A DNA stretch of 64,000 bases from Scalindua sp964437425. GTDB lineage: Bacteria; Planctomycetota; Brocadiia; Brocadiales; Scalinduaceae. The notes beneath the pieces were generated by a model. It saw only the letters and a program-made list of their open reading frames with translations. It was not told the DNA's origin and made no database searches. Below, piece after piece: positions 17,326 through 25,270 of this stretch. The stretch is taken from the NCBI GenBank assembly GCA_964437425.1, contig CAYTGO010000007.1, forward strand, positions 1-64,000. Direction: 5' to 3'. Made by a program: the position numbers and the translations under genes. Each line of letters starts with the position of its first letter. The first letter of the stretch is position 1.

Positions 17326-18612
17326 TCAAGCGATCTCTTTTCTCTTAAAAACTAGAAACGATATTGGCAGGCAAACGAGTGCATACAAAACCGCGTAACC
17401 AAAACCCATAAATATTCTTTTACATGGAATATTTATACCATCAACAAAATATTTTCCTACACTGAAATATCTGAAATCAGGCAATATATAGCTTAATAAT
17501 AGTATAGGCTTCTTTATAATATTATTAAGGTACACCAAGTAAACATTCGACTTCTGCATTACCTCGGATATTCCATGCTCATGTTCGCGCGTCTCGATAA
17601 CATTGATAACTGTCGACAAATCACGCATAAAGTCGGTTATATTACCACAAAAGAAGATAAATAAACAGAAGAGAATATTAACGGGAAGAGAAAGAAAAGT
17701 AGACCCTAACACTGCAATTACCACTATTAAAAGGAATTGAGTAGATATTATTGTCAATCCTTTCAGGTAATTACATCCGAAACCTTTTCCTCCCCAGAAA
17801 ATCCTTAAGCTATCTGCGCGTATTCCTAAGAAATCACCAGAACTCTCCGGTGATACAACTATCGTCAACTCTTCACTTCCATCCAGGGATTTACCGTTAA
17901 GCCCCAATATGAGAGGCTTATTCTGCGATACTTCGATTGATTCGGTCTGCACCCTCGCTGAGTATGGATTAATAATCTTAATTTTTACAGGAATTTTCCC
18001 GGTTGACCTTTTTTTGCCTTCTATAAGAAAGTCGGCCTCAATTGTCAGATCATCCTTTCTATCTTTAGACGATAACCCCCTAAATTCCCATATCGAGGTT
18101 CCTTTTCCTCCTTCTATCCATGAAACATTCCCAATCTTTTTTGACGAATCCCCCGTTATCTGCAAATTAACAGGATTAAACTGTTTTCTGGCCAGAAGCA
18201 CGCTACTACCTTGAGCGCTCTGTTTGAGGGCTGAATATCTGATCAACGCATAGCTTACACTGCCCATTATCAGCAGCAATACCCCGATTATGTAGGCAAA
18301 ACCAATAATTTTCCCGAAAACAATATTGGCTCGCTGAACAGGTTTTGCAGTTATCGTACAAAGAATCTTATTGTCTATGTCAGTCGGAATAGACGAAGCG
18401 GAGAGTAGAATCGCTGCCAGTGTACCAAAAAAGGTAATGGAACGGAAGCACATAGACTCAACGATCTTTATTTTTTCTCTTCCATCACCAACAACCGGCA
18501 TGAAAACGGAACAGCAGATCGTAACTACACCAAGAGTAATAAAAATAAATAATATCTTGTTTCTAACTGCTTCCTTAAACGTCTGTTTTGCTATTACTAA
18601 TATTTGCTGCAT
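17326..18612 (-). CDS. ABC-2 type transporter permease
   Basis: Permease of an exporter. The N-terminus ILVIAKQTFKEAVRNKILFIF is typical of ABC-2 permeases, followed by a second helix with ASSIPTDIDNKILCTITAKPVQR, the conserved cytoplasmic segment (quoted in parts). A soluble domain of roughly 150 residues follows the third helix (about 140-280), then further helices end in CLPISFLVFKRKE. Such a large exported loop is not standard. The ATG at 18612 overlaps the ATPase gene by 38 nt. The substrate is unknown. Confidence 0.85.
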   Translation of the reverse strand: MQQILVIAKQTFKEAVRNKILFIFITLGVVTICCSVFMPVVGDGREKIKIVESMCFRSITFFGTLAAILLSASSIPTDIDNKILCTITAKPVQRANIVFGKIIGFAYIIGVLLLIMGSVSYALIRYSALKQSAQGSSVLLARKQFNPVNLQITGDSSKKIGNVSWIEGGKGTSIWEFRGLSSKDRKDDLTIEADFLIEGKKRSTGKIPVKIKIINPYSARVQTESIEVSQNKPLILGLNGKSLDGSEELTIVVSPESSGDFLGIRADSLRIFWGGKGFGCNYLKGLTIISTQFLLIVVIAVLGSTFLSLPVNILFCLFIFFCGNITDFMRDLSTVINVIETREHEHGISEVMQKSNVYLVYLNNIIKKPILLLSYILPDFRYFSVGKYFVDGINIPCKRIFMGFGYAVLYALVCLPISFLVFKRKEIA

Positions 18613-19447
18613 AGATTTTTAAGAACAAGTCTTCAAGCGTTCCGGAAGAATTTTTGATTGATACAACTTCGCCCTGTTTTTCCTGTATAAATCTCTCGAC
18701 TTCCTTTAGAGTCTCTTTTGAGAGGTTGCGAATCAGCAGTTCAACAATATCTTTATTAGCAAGTAATTCGTCAATTGTACCTGATATCTGGAGTTCACCT
18801 TTATCGATTATTGCAACTCTATCACAGATATCCTGTACATCTGACAAAAGATGTGAACACAAAAGAACTGTTTTTCCCTGGGATTTTAACTCAAGGATTA
18901 AGTCCTTTGTTTCTCTGGTGCCGATAGGATCAAGCCCGCTGGTTGGTTCATCGAGAATAATTAAGTCAGGATCATTTATCAGTGCCTGTGCAATGCCAAT
19001 TCTCCTTAACATTCCTTTGGAATATTGTTTAAGATGCCTTTTTCTTGCGGATTCCAGTCCTACTCGCTTTAAGAGCCTGTTTGCCCTTAATTTCCTCTCT
19101 TTTCCCGGTATCCTGAATAACTGGCCATAAAAGTCTAGTATTTCATCTGCATTGAGAAACCGGTAAAAGCAGGATTCTTCCGGCAGAAAACCGATTCTGC
19201 TCTTTACAGCCACATCATCTGTTGCTTTTCCTAAAACATATGCCCTACCTTCAGTTGGAAAAAGCAATCCTAAGAGAAGTTTTAACGTGGTTGTTTTGCC
19301 GGAACCATTTGGGCCAAGCAAGCCAAAGATTTCGCCTTTCCTAATGGCTATATTTAATTTGTTAAGAGCTAATACCTTTTTGCGCCCAAAAAAGCTTCTA
19401 TACGCCTTTGTCAAATCCTCTGTTTTTATGGCAATATCGTCACTCAA
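18575..19447 (-). CDS. ABC transporter ATP-binding protein (ABC-2 exporter type)
   Basis: ATPase of the exporter, 290 residues. Walker A GPNGSGKTT, signature YSKGMLRRIGIAQAL, Walker B LIILDEPTSGLDP, and H-loop LLCSHLLSDV are all intact. The C-terminal 70 residues (EVERFIQEKQGEVVS...) form the accessory domain seen in CcmA/NatA-like proteins. The start appears to be TTG at 19447 with a GGAAGGG stretch upstream. It is first in the operon ATPase-permease-helical protein-hppA. Confidence 0.93.
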   Translation of the reverse strand: MSDDIAIKTEDLTKAYRSFFGRKKVLALNKLNIAIRKGEIFGLLGPNGSGKTTTLKLLLGLLFPTEGRAYVLGKATDDVAVKSRIGFLPEESCFYRFLNADEILDFYGQLFRIPGKERKLRANRLLKRVGLESARKRHLKQYSKGMLRRIGIAQALINDPDLIILDEPTSGLDPIGTRETKDLILELKSQGKTVLLCSHLLSDVQDICDRVAIIDKGELQISGTIDELLANKDIVELLIRNLSKETLKEVERFIQEKQGEVVSIKNSSGTLEDLFLKIYAANISNSKTDV

Positions 19448-19537
19448 TTTCCAGGCCCTTCCTGGTAATAAAACAGTTGTCTACAGCAAATAACATTATT
19501 TATACAAAGAACACACTCATTTTTCGCTAAGTCTGCA

Positions 19538-19565
19538 AAAATACACAATTTAGCACAAAAGTCAA
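19538..19565 (-). promoter_or_regulatory. Candidate promoter of the exporter-hppA operon
   Basis: On the minus strand TTGACT (19560-19565), 16 nt, TATTTT (19538-19543), about 90 nt before the first start codon. It fits sigma-70 spacing; the -10 box has one mismatch. Confidence 0.5.
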
Positions 19566-19785
19566 GCGAAATATCACTGTATAATTGAAGGTATCAGACG
19601 TATTAACTCAAAACGAATAAAGCAATCATAAATACTTGCTACTTAGGCACTAAGGCACCAATCACAGGGATTTTAACCATGGATGTCTTTGTGACAGACA
19701 CATCGTTCACACAATTACTAAAATCTGGAAGACGGGAACTGAATTAGCCAAATTGTTGTATATAATGGCAAGGAGGAATTAAATA
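19566..19785. other. Gene-free stretch between divergent operons
   Basis: Together with the exporter promoter this completes a 338-nt gap between divergent genes. A TATAAT at 19580-19585 and another at 19761-19766 point toward the zinc-ribbon gene, but neither has a good -35 box. No RNA gene or repeat is seen. Confidence 0.4.
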
Positions 19786-20046
19786 ATGAAGAGTATTTCC
19801 AACTACTCAAAACCAAATAAATTAAAAAGCACTAGCAAGGAAGCTGGTACTAACGTGATCAGTTCAAAGCAAAAGAGAGTTTGTTTAAAATGCGGAGAGA
19901 AGTTTCCCAGCAAGGGCCCTTTCAACCGTGTGTGCGATAAGTGTAGCTCAATGAATGAAAGAGTTGCTAACAGTACATACGCTGTAAGGGAAAGCTCTCC
20001 TTCTGAGTCAAGTACTGTGGAAAAACGATTTTATGGATTTAATTAA
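19786..20046 (+). CDS. Small zinc-ribbon protein (86 aa)
   Basis: An 86-residue protein with one treble-clef or ribbon site, CLKCGEKFPSKGPFNRVCDKC (C-x2-C ... C-x2-C), set in a basic N-terminal half and followed by a Ser-rich tail. AAGGAGG lies ideally before the ATG. The form resembles small planctomycete zinc-ribbon proteins that may bind nucleic acid; the function is not known. A long stem with a U tract follows (20085-20195). Confidence 0.75.
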   Translation: MKSISNYSKPNKLKSTSKEAGTNVISSKQKRVCLKCGEKFPSKGPFNRVCDKCSSMNERVANSTYAVRESSPSESSTVEKRFYGFN

Positions 20047-20084
20047 TCGTTTACTCCTCAAGCGTTTGACAAGTATCATCCCGG

Positions 20085-20195
20085 CAGGTTGTTCGAGACT
20101 AGATGAGCGCAAAAAACTTATGTATATCTATTAACCCCCTTTCTTTTATTAATAGGTTAGTTTAAAATCTACTCTCTCGGGCAACCTGTTTTTTT
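20085..20195 (+). ncRNA. Candidate structured RNA or large terminator
   Basis: CAGGTTGTTCGAGA (20085-20098) can pair with TCTCGGGCAACCTG (20175-20188) over 14 bp, using two G-U pairs as RNA. The 76-nt loop contains a smaller stem (TAACC near 20133 with GGTTA near 20157). A seven-T tract follows the 3' arm directly, so the element ends like an intrinsic terminator. It could terminate the zinc-ribbon transcript or be a small RNA of its own. Confidence 0.4.
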
Positions 20196-20275
20196 CTTAT
20201 CCATGCCTGACTTTTTGTACGCTCTACAGAGAAACATACAAATGTCAAACCACCGAGTTTTTCAGCTTCCATTTG

Positions 20276-20680
20276 TTAAATAATCTTATTATTTACAACA
20301 TCCCGGTTTTTCAAACCATCCTTCACGTTGCTGAAGCAAAGCAGGTACGAAACTTCATTGCCTATATTTTCTATAGCATGTGTAACATCTGGAGGAATAA
20401 CAAACAATAACTTCTCATTACTCTCTAATATTCTTTCCTCTTTCTCCTTTGTATTATTATCTTCAACCAGTGCCCTGCAAGTGCTTCCTATGATAAGAAT
20501 ATTTTCAGTCTTGTTAACATGATAATGGTTTCCCCTTATCGCTCCCGGCTTCATACTCACCATATGAATGTCACTTATTATACCTTTTTCTATGTCATCA
20601 TCTGAAATCGGTTTTATGCACCAACCACGATCATCCTGATAAAACTCAATTTCCTTAACCTGAATAATTCCCATATACAA
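20276..20680 (-). CDS. Cupin-fold protein
   Basis: Single-domain cupin of 134 residues. The metal-binding motif GAIRGNHYHVNKTENILIIG gives two His and one Glu (motif 1), and PPDVTHAIENIG the third His (motif 2). The fold suits sugar epimerases, isomerases or ligand sensors; RDDRGW-type wording near the N-terminus (QDDRGWCIKPI) recalls nucleotide-sugar-modifying cupins. No sugar-nucleotide genes are adjacent. Substrate unknown. Confidence 0.75.
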   Translation of the reverse strand: MYMGIIQVKEIEFYQDDRGWCIKPISDDDIEKGIISDIHMVSMKPGAIRGNHYHVNKTENILIIGSTCRALVEDNNTKEKEERILESNEKLLFVIPPDVTHAIENIGNEVSYLLCFSNVKDGLKNRDVVNNKII

Positions 20681-20701
20681 TCTCCCCCTTTTCGCCAGCC
20701 A

Positions 20702-21925
20702 TTAATAATTTACATTCCTGATACCTGCAGGTCTCCATGCGGGAGCGATAACCCCCTTATGTGAATACCTGTCAAGAAGTCTTGCCTGTGTTATACTGAA
20801 CTCACCGTATCTGTCATTTATCTTATCCATAGCCTTCAAGACAGATATTCTATCCCTGTCCTTCTTGAAAAGGGGTATTTGACAGTAATTCGTTACCAGG
20901 TTTGAAACACTTATACCCAGTAATCGTACTGTATATTTAAGCCTTATCATTTTTACTATATCTAGTGCGACAAGGTATATATCAAATCCATCATTTATAT
21001 ATTCTTTGACGGTACACCTTTTTGTAAATGTTTGGAAATTCGAATACCTCAAGGTCATGGCTACTGTCCTGCCGAAATAGTGTCCACGGCGCAATCGCCT
21101 CCCCACCATTTCAGAAAGCTGCAACAGGTATCTTTCCATCTCTTCACCGTTACTTATATTTCTCTCAAGGGTCATACTGTGGCCGACCGATTTTGCATCC
21201 GGTGTATCCTCAATAGGAACTACAGGACTTTCATCTATTCCCAGACCCATCTTATGAAGTTTGTTACCAATAACACCAAATTTATTTACCAACTCCTTTA
21301 CCGGAAATCTTCTCAATTCCCCACACGTCTTGATACCCATCGCTTCAAGGTGCATTTCCAGTCGCGACCCAATTCCACAGAGCTCACCCACCGGCAATCT
21401 CTCAAGGATTTCAGAAACAGCCCCGGGATGTATTGTAGTAAAACCATCCGGTTTCTGCATATTACCGGCCAGTTTTGCCAGCAACTTGTTAGGGCCGACA
21501 CCAATAGAGCAAGTAAGCCCGAAACCCTTCAGGATTTTCCTCTTAATCCGCATGGCAATATCTTCCGGTTTACCAAAAAGAGAGAGAGATCCTGTTATAT
21601 CGAGAAATGCCTCGTCAACTGAATATACCTCCACCAACGGTGTATAGTCCCCGTAGAGTTTGACAAGGTGCGTACATGTATCTGTATACTTTTTATTATT
21701 ACCTGCAACAAATATTATCTCAGGACAGAGCTTCTTTGCCTCCGGCACTGTCATACCAACCTTAACACCATAAGCCCTGGCCTCATATGAAGAGGTGGTA
21801 ATGACAGTCCTTTGCTGTGCACCAATAACGGCAACAGGCTTACCCCTGAGTGAAGGTTTAGACTGCTGCTCCACAGAGGCAAAAAAGGCATTCATATCTA
21901 CGTGCATTATTGTTCTGTTATCCAT
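20702..21925 (-). CDS. dinB: DNA polymerase IV (Y family)
   Basis: Error-prone translesion polymerase of the SOS response. Catalytic carboxylates are seen in MHVDMNAFFASVEQ and YSVDEAFLDITG; the steric and HhH segments CSIGVGPNKLLAKLAGN and GIGSRLEMHLEAMGI follow, then the little-finger domain. The 407 residues are slightly more than E. coli DinB. It is last in a unit with lexA and a DUF6504-like gene, so LexA control is likely through the site at 22845-22868. Confidence 0.95.
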   Translation of the reverse strand: MDNRTIMHVDMNAFFASVEQQSKPSLRGKPVAVIGAQQRTVITTSSYEARAYGVKVGMTVPEAKKLCPEIIFVAGNNKKYTDTCTHLVKLYGDYTPLVEVYSVDEAFLDITGSLSLFGKPEDIAMRIKRKILKGFGLTCSIGVGPNKLLAKLAGNMQKPDGFTTIHPGAVSEILERLPVGELCGIGSRLEMHLEAMGIKTCGELRRFPVKELVNKFGVIGNKLHKMGLGIDESPVVPIEDTPDAKSVGHSMTLERNISNGEEMERYLLQLSEMVGRRLRRGHYFGRTVAMTLRYSNFQTFTKRCTVKEYINDGFDIYLVALDIVKMIRLKYTVRLLGISVSNLVTNYCQIPLFKKDRDRISVLKAMDKINDRYGEFSITQARLLDRYSHKGVIAPAWRPAGIRNVNY

Positions 21926-21955
21926 AATTTTAGTTCACTTTTAACTTAGTTGCAG

Positions 21956-22219
21956 CTACCCTTCCACCTCCACAGCCATAAGCGTCCATACCATAGTTTC
22001 AGCATTGTAGGCAATTTCATACAGATCCTGGCCGTCTGTAACGGAAAAATGATGAACAGACGCACTGCCCTCTTTACCTGTCCATGTATACGTTACCTCC
22101 TTGATGCGATACTGTCTCTCTTTCCATATAAACCACACCGGTTTTATCTTCTTCCCGCCAATACAATCAGCGCCAAAAACCACTCCTGCTCTTATAGGTT
22201 CGCCTATTTCCGTAATCAT
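21956..22219 (-). CDS. DUF6504-like small protein of the SOS operon
   Basis: 87 residues. IGEPIRAGV and PVWFIWKERQYRIKEVTYTW match the pattern of a short domain (DUF6504 type) that accompanies Y-family polymerases, either fused or adjacent, in many bacteria. It lies 2 nt after lexA and 30 nt before dinB, on the same strand. Its role in translesion synthesis is unknown. Family assignment is by memory of the pattern, not by search. Confidence 0.65.
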   Translation of the reverse strand: MITEIGEPIRAGVVFGADCIGGKKIKPVWFIWKERQYRIKEVTYTWTGKEGSASVHHFSVTDGQDLYEIAYNAETMVWTLMAVEVEG

Positions 22220-22221
22220 AT

Positions 22222-22842
22222 CTATTTAATCTGTCTTAATACTGTAACAACCTTCCCGGCTATCATCATCTCATGAGCCTGATCTTCTCTAATAATTATA
22301 GGCTTCATAGTTGAATTAGCCGGTTCCAGATAAATGCTATTACCTCTCCTGAAAAACTTCTTAACTGTCGCCTCGTCATTTATGATGGCAACTACGATAT
22401 CTCCATTCTCCGCGGTTTGCTGTGATTTAACCAATACGAAGTCACCATCCTGAATGTGAGCATCTATCATACTGTCCCCTTCCACCCTGAGAAAAAAGGT
22501 CTCATCCCAACAGGCCATCGATTCGTCTATGGCCAGATGCCCCGTAATATCTTCAACTGCAAGGTGAGGCGCACCAGCCCTGACCCTTCCGACTACAGGT
22601 ATCAGCTTTGCCTGGCTTTCGGGTGTTTCCGCACACACTTCGATTGCCCTCGGGCTGTTTGGTATTCTCTTTATGTAGCCCTTACGTTCAAGTATATCCA
22701 GATACTTCTTTACACTGTTGGTACTCGCCAGTTTAAGGTGATATACCATCTCCCTAATAGTAGGCGGATATCCATTTTCCCGGATATACTTCGTCAAGAA
22801 TGACAGAAAATTATGTTGTTTCTTTGTAAGTTTAGCTTTCAT
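22222..22842 (-). CDS. lexA: LexA repressor
   Basis: SOS repressor that cleaves itself when RecA filaments form. The winged-helix N-terminus (YPPTIREMVYHLKLAS) is followed by the cleavage site RVRAGAPH (Ala-Gly), the catalytic serine in VEGDSMIDAHI and the lysine in NDEATVKKFF. The length of 206 residues is normal. It is first in a three-gene operon and controls itself: its promoter carries a near-perfect operator ending 2 nt before the start codon. Confidence 0.97.
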   Translation of the reverse strand: MKAKLTKKQHNFLSFLTKYIRENGYPPTIREMVYHLKLASTNSVKKYLDILERKGYIKRIPNSPRAIEVCAETPESQAKLIPVVGRVRAGAPHLAVEDITGHLAIDESMACWDETFFLRVEGDSMIDAHIQDGDFVLVKSQQTAENGDIVVAIINDEATVKKFFRRGNSIYLEPANSTMKPIIIREDQAHEMMIAGKVVTVLRQIK

Positions 22843-22844
22843 AA

Positions 22845-22868
22845 TTAGGTAAACACCTGTTCACCTAA
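22845..22868. promoter_or_regulatory. LexA operator (SOS box)
   Basis: On the minus strand TTAGGTGAACA and TGTTTACCTAA flank GG, a 24-bp inverted repeat with one mismatch. The core GAACAGGTGTTT fits the Gram-positive-type SOS consensus GAAC-RNRY-GTTY rather than the E. coli CTG-N10-CAG box. It overlaps the end of the -10 box and the start point, and ends 2 nt before the lexA ATG. Confidence 0.85.
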
Positions 22869-22895
22869 TATATTATCCAGCTTTATATCTGTCAA
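22867..22895 (-). promoter_or_regulatory. lexA promoter
   Basis: On the minus strand consensus TTGACA (22890-22895), 17-nt spacer, TATATT (22867-22872). The start point would lie near 22860, inside the operator, leaving a leader under 20 nt. Confidence 0.85.
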
Positions 22896-22954
22896 GGATT
22901 AAGTTTCTGGCACCCTCGAAGATTTTTGCAGAACAGCGGAAAGGCTTTCTTGTT

Positions 22955-25114
22955 TTATTGAGATGTAGCGCTTTTGATGTGAGAAAGAATTGTTAACAGC
23001 TCTTCGTTTTGCGTGGTTAAGCCGGCAATCTCCTTTATGTGCTTGTCTTTCAGTTCCAGCGATAATACCTCACAGCCTGGTTGACTGACACTCCTATCTT
23101 TTACTCCATATAACTTATCAGCAACAGCAACTTTAGCCTCAGCAGACAGGTTAGAATTGATAATACCGGCCCTTAAATTGATGTCTTCCCTACTTTCTCT
23201 GGCCACTGTTTTCTGGAATGATCTATCTTCTTCGCCCAATCTGCCAACCACTTCACCTATATCTATCGGTACAACATTAGCCGGATATCCTGTAATCTCT
23301 GAGACTTTTCGTTCAAATTCCGGAGTATCTTCTTCACTGGCCATATAGGTGATCTTTCCTTTCTGTTTCATTCTTAAAGACAATATCTTATTCTCTTTGA
23401 GAAAAGCATGAGCATAACGAGAAAGTTCTCTGGCAGAGTCTATAATGCAGATTTCTTTACCTGTACAACTTTTCCAAATCTCATGTATCACCGTCTCAAA
23501 TACACCGTAATGAGTACACCCTAGAATAAGAGCATCGATATCATTTTCCATTAGCGGCTTCAGGTTCGCCTCAATAATAGACCTGTTTCGTTGACTAACC
23601 ACTTGAAATCCGGCTTTGTCAAATTCTCCCCTGTCCACCATAGTAGCAAAAAGAGGTGCGGCTACACTGAATATCCCGGTTTTTTTATTATGTTTTCTAA
23701 TTTCATTTATGTAAACACCACTTTCTATCGTCGCCTTTGTCGCTACAATTCCAATACTCTTTGGTGCCTTTCCATTGACTTTTTTGAGTCTAAGAACAGC
23801 TTCAACAGCGGGTGCAATGGGGCCAAGAATGTGTATTGAAAATTCCTTTTCAAGTTTAGTTCTTGCATTGGCATCCATAGTGTTACAGAGGATGACAACC
23901 TTAGCACCCAGGTTGTAAGCAGCTTCCACATAAGTTCGACAAAGATGCACGATTTTTTCAGGAGAGCTTCCTCCGATACGTTTTGAAAATACACTGGCAA
24001 CAACAACATCTTCACGAGAAAGCACTTCCAACGTTGACAAATGTCTATGTAAAATTACGGGTGCAATTCCTGTATCCATAATCACAATCTGCCCATTAGG
24101 CCTATAGTCCCAGAAAGGGGAATGCATTACGGTAAGAAGTCGTTTGACAGCTATAATATCTTTGGCAATGGATGGCATTACATCATATTTTCGTTCAGTC
24201 CTGGATACCAGCTGCCTGTATTGCTTACTAACCTTCGACTCTTCAGAGTTTAATTCTTCCATTGCCATTTTCCCACGCCTCGTAGCTCTCCACTCCTTCA
24301 GCCATGTAATTGCAGCATCATGATAGGGCGTCTCATGTACCATAGTTGTATTTATCTTGCCATGGGGCTTTTGCACATCTATCTGCTTATAAACTTTGTC
24401 TAATGCGTCAATCAGCTCTTTATCCTTATGCCCTAGCAGTTGTTTTTGCCGCAGTGTATTCAACGCCTCATCCTCTATCCAGCTTAGTATTTGCTCATCG
24501 GTAGTCTCATTATCCGGTTCCGGCCAGAAACCATCCGGACTCATAATACGATATTTAATAAGTCTGCTCCCGACCTCCCTTGCGAGCCTTATTGTTTCAC
24601 TTGTTGTCAAGTTCATGGGTACCGCCTTTATTTCCCCCCCCACGTCTTCAATCTCCAAAAGCATTATAGCACTGCTTGCACCACCAAGTTTTATATTATG
24701 AAGAGCATGGAACAAACTCTTCTCCACGGCAGATGACTCTACTTCCTCAAGAACAATATTTTCTACGATATCTTTTATTTCTACCAATGAAGCTTTCTCA
24801 ATTCCTTCCGGGAGATCGACATGCCTTACAAACTTAAGCTCACCCTGCCCGGGACCAAATGCCAGATTATGTTGAACAAGAAACAACTTTACTGTTTTTG
24901 AGGAATCATCGTCCATCTTCAGGTTAATCGTATCAATAAACTTTTGCCGGAGCCCTTCCAGCCGCTCAAATAGATGGCAATGTTTATTAAAAAAACCCAC
25001 GTCTTTATCTTGAATAATGAGCTTGACTTTATCTATCCGGCTATGTATTTTTCCTAAGGTGGTCAGTTCAGGGAGGTTCTCGTTGGTTTGTTGCATTGTA
25101 TGATCTTTAGACAT
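22955..25114 (-). CDS. Fusion of glutamate-dehydrogenase-like N domain with glutamate racemase-like domain
   Basis: 719 residues with two parts. Residues about 75-280 resemble the dimerisation domain of Glu/Leu/Phe/Val dehydrogenases: FGPGQGELKFVRHV, LGGASSAI (where active enzymes have GGAKGG, so the catalytic lysine is missing) and PEPDNETTDEQILSWIEDEA. Residues about 340-600 resemble glutamate racemase (MurI): VIMDTGIAP (Asp347), VVILCNTMDAN (Cys410) and LILGCTHYG (Cys533), so both racemase cysteines are kept. A further 100 residues follow. No NAD-binding domain is present. A glutamate-sensing racemase is plausible, but activity is inferred. It has its own transcription unit. Confidence 0.75.
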   Translation of the reverse strand: MSKDHTMQQTNENLPELTTLGKIHSRIDKVKLIIQDKDVGFFNKHCHLFERLEGLRQKFIDTINLKMDDDSSKTVKLFLVQHNLAFGPGQGELKFVRHVDLPEGIEKASLVEIKDIVENIVLEEVESSAVEKSLFHALHNIKLGGASSAIMLLEIEDVGGEIKAVPMNLTTSETIRLAREVGSRLIKYRIMSPDGFWPEPDNETTDEQILSWIEDEALNTLRQKQLLGHKDKELIDALDKVYKQIDVQKPHGKINTTMVHETPYHDAAITWLKEWRATRRGKMAMEELNSEESKVSKQYRQLVSRTERKYDVMPSIAKDIIAVKRLLTVMHSPFWDYRPNGQIVIMDTGIAPVILHRHLSTLEVLSREDVVVASVFSKRIGGSSPEKIVHLCRTYVEAAYNLGAKVVILCNTMDANARTKLEKEFSIHILGPIAPAVEAVLRLKKVNGKAPKSIGIVATKATIESGVYINEIRKHNKKTGIFSVAAPLFATMVDRGEFDKAGFQVVSQRNRSIIEANLKPLMENDIDALILGCTHYGVFETVIHEIWKSCTGKEICIIDSARELSRYAHAFLKENKILSLRMKQKGKITYMASEEDTPEFERKVSEITGYPANVVPIDIGEVVGRLGEEDRSFQKTVARESREDINLRAGIINSNLSAEAKVAVADKLYGVKDRSVSQPGCEVLSLELKDKHIKEIAGLTTQNEELLTILSHIKSATSQ

Positions 25115-25270
25115 TCCTACCTCTGTCCAGACAAATGATAATCTGGAATTCTGTAAGTTTTATTTTTATTTCGTACTTTTCTAGGATTAATTATAAGTTT
25201 ATTAATGTAATAAAAATAGACCAAAATTTCTATAACATATTGTTGAAGCAATGTTTTCTCAAAGTGATAA

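Noticed and set aside
21032..21622. 196-codon plus-strand frame
   Set aside because: It is antisense to dinB, which has clear catalytic motifs; the antisense product has no recognisable domain.
22909..22930. TGGCAC ... TTGCA considered as a sigma-54 promoter
   Set aside because: The GG to GC spacing is 17 nt instead of 10.
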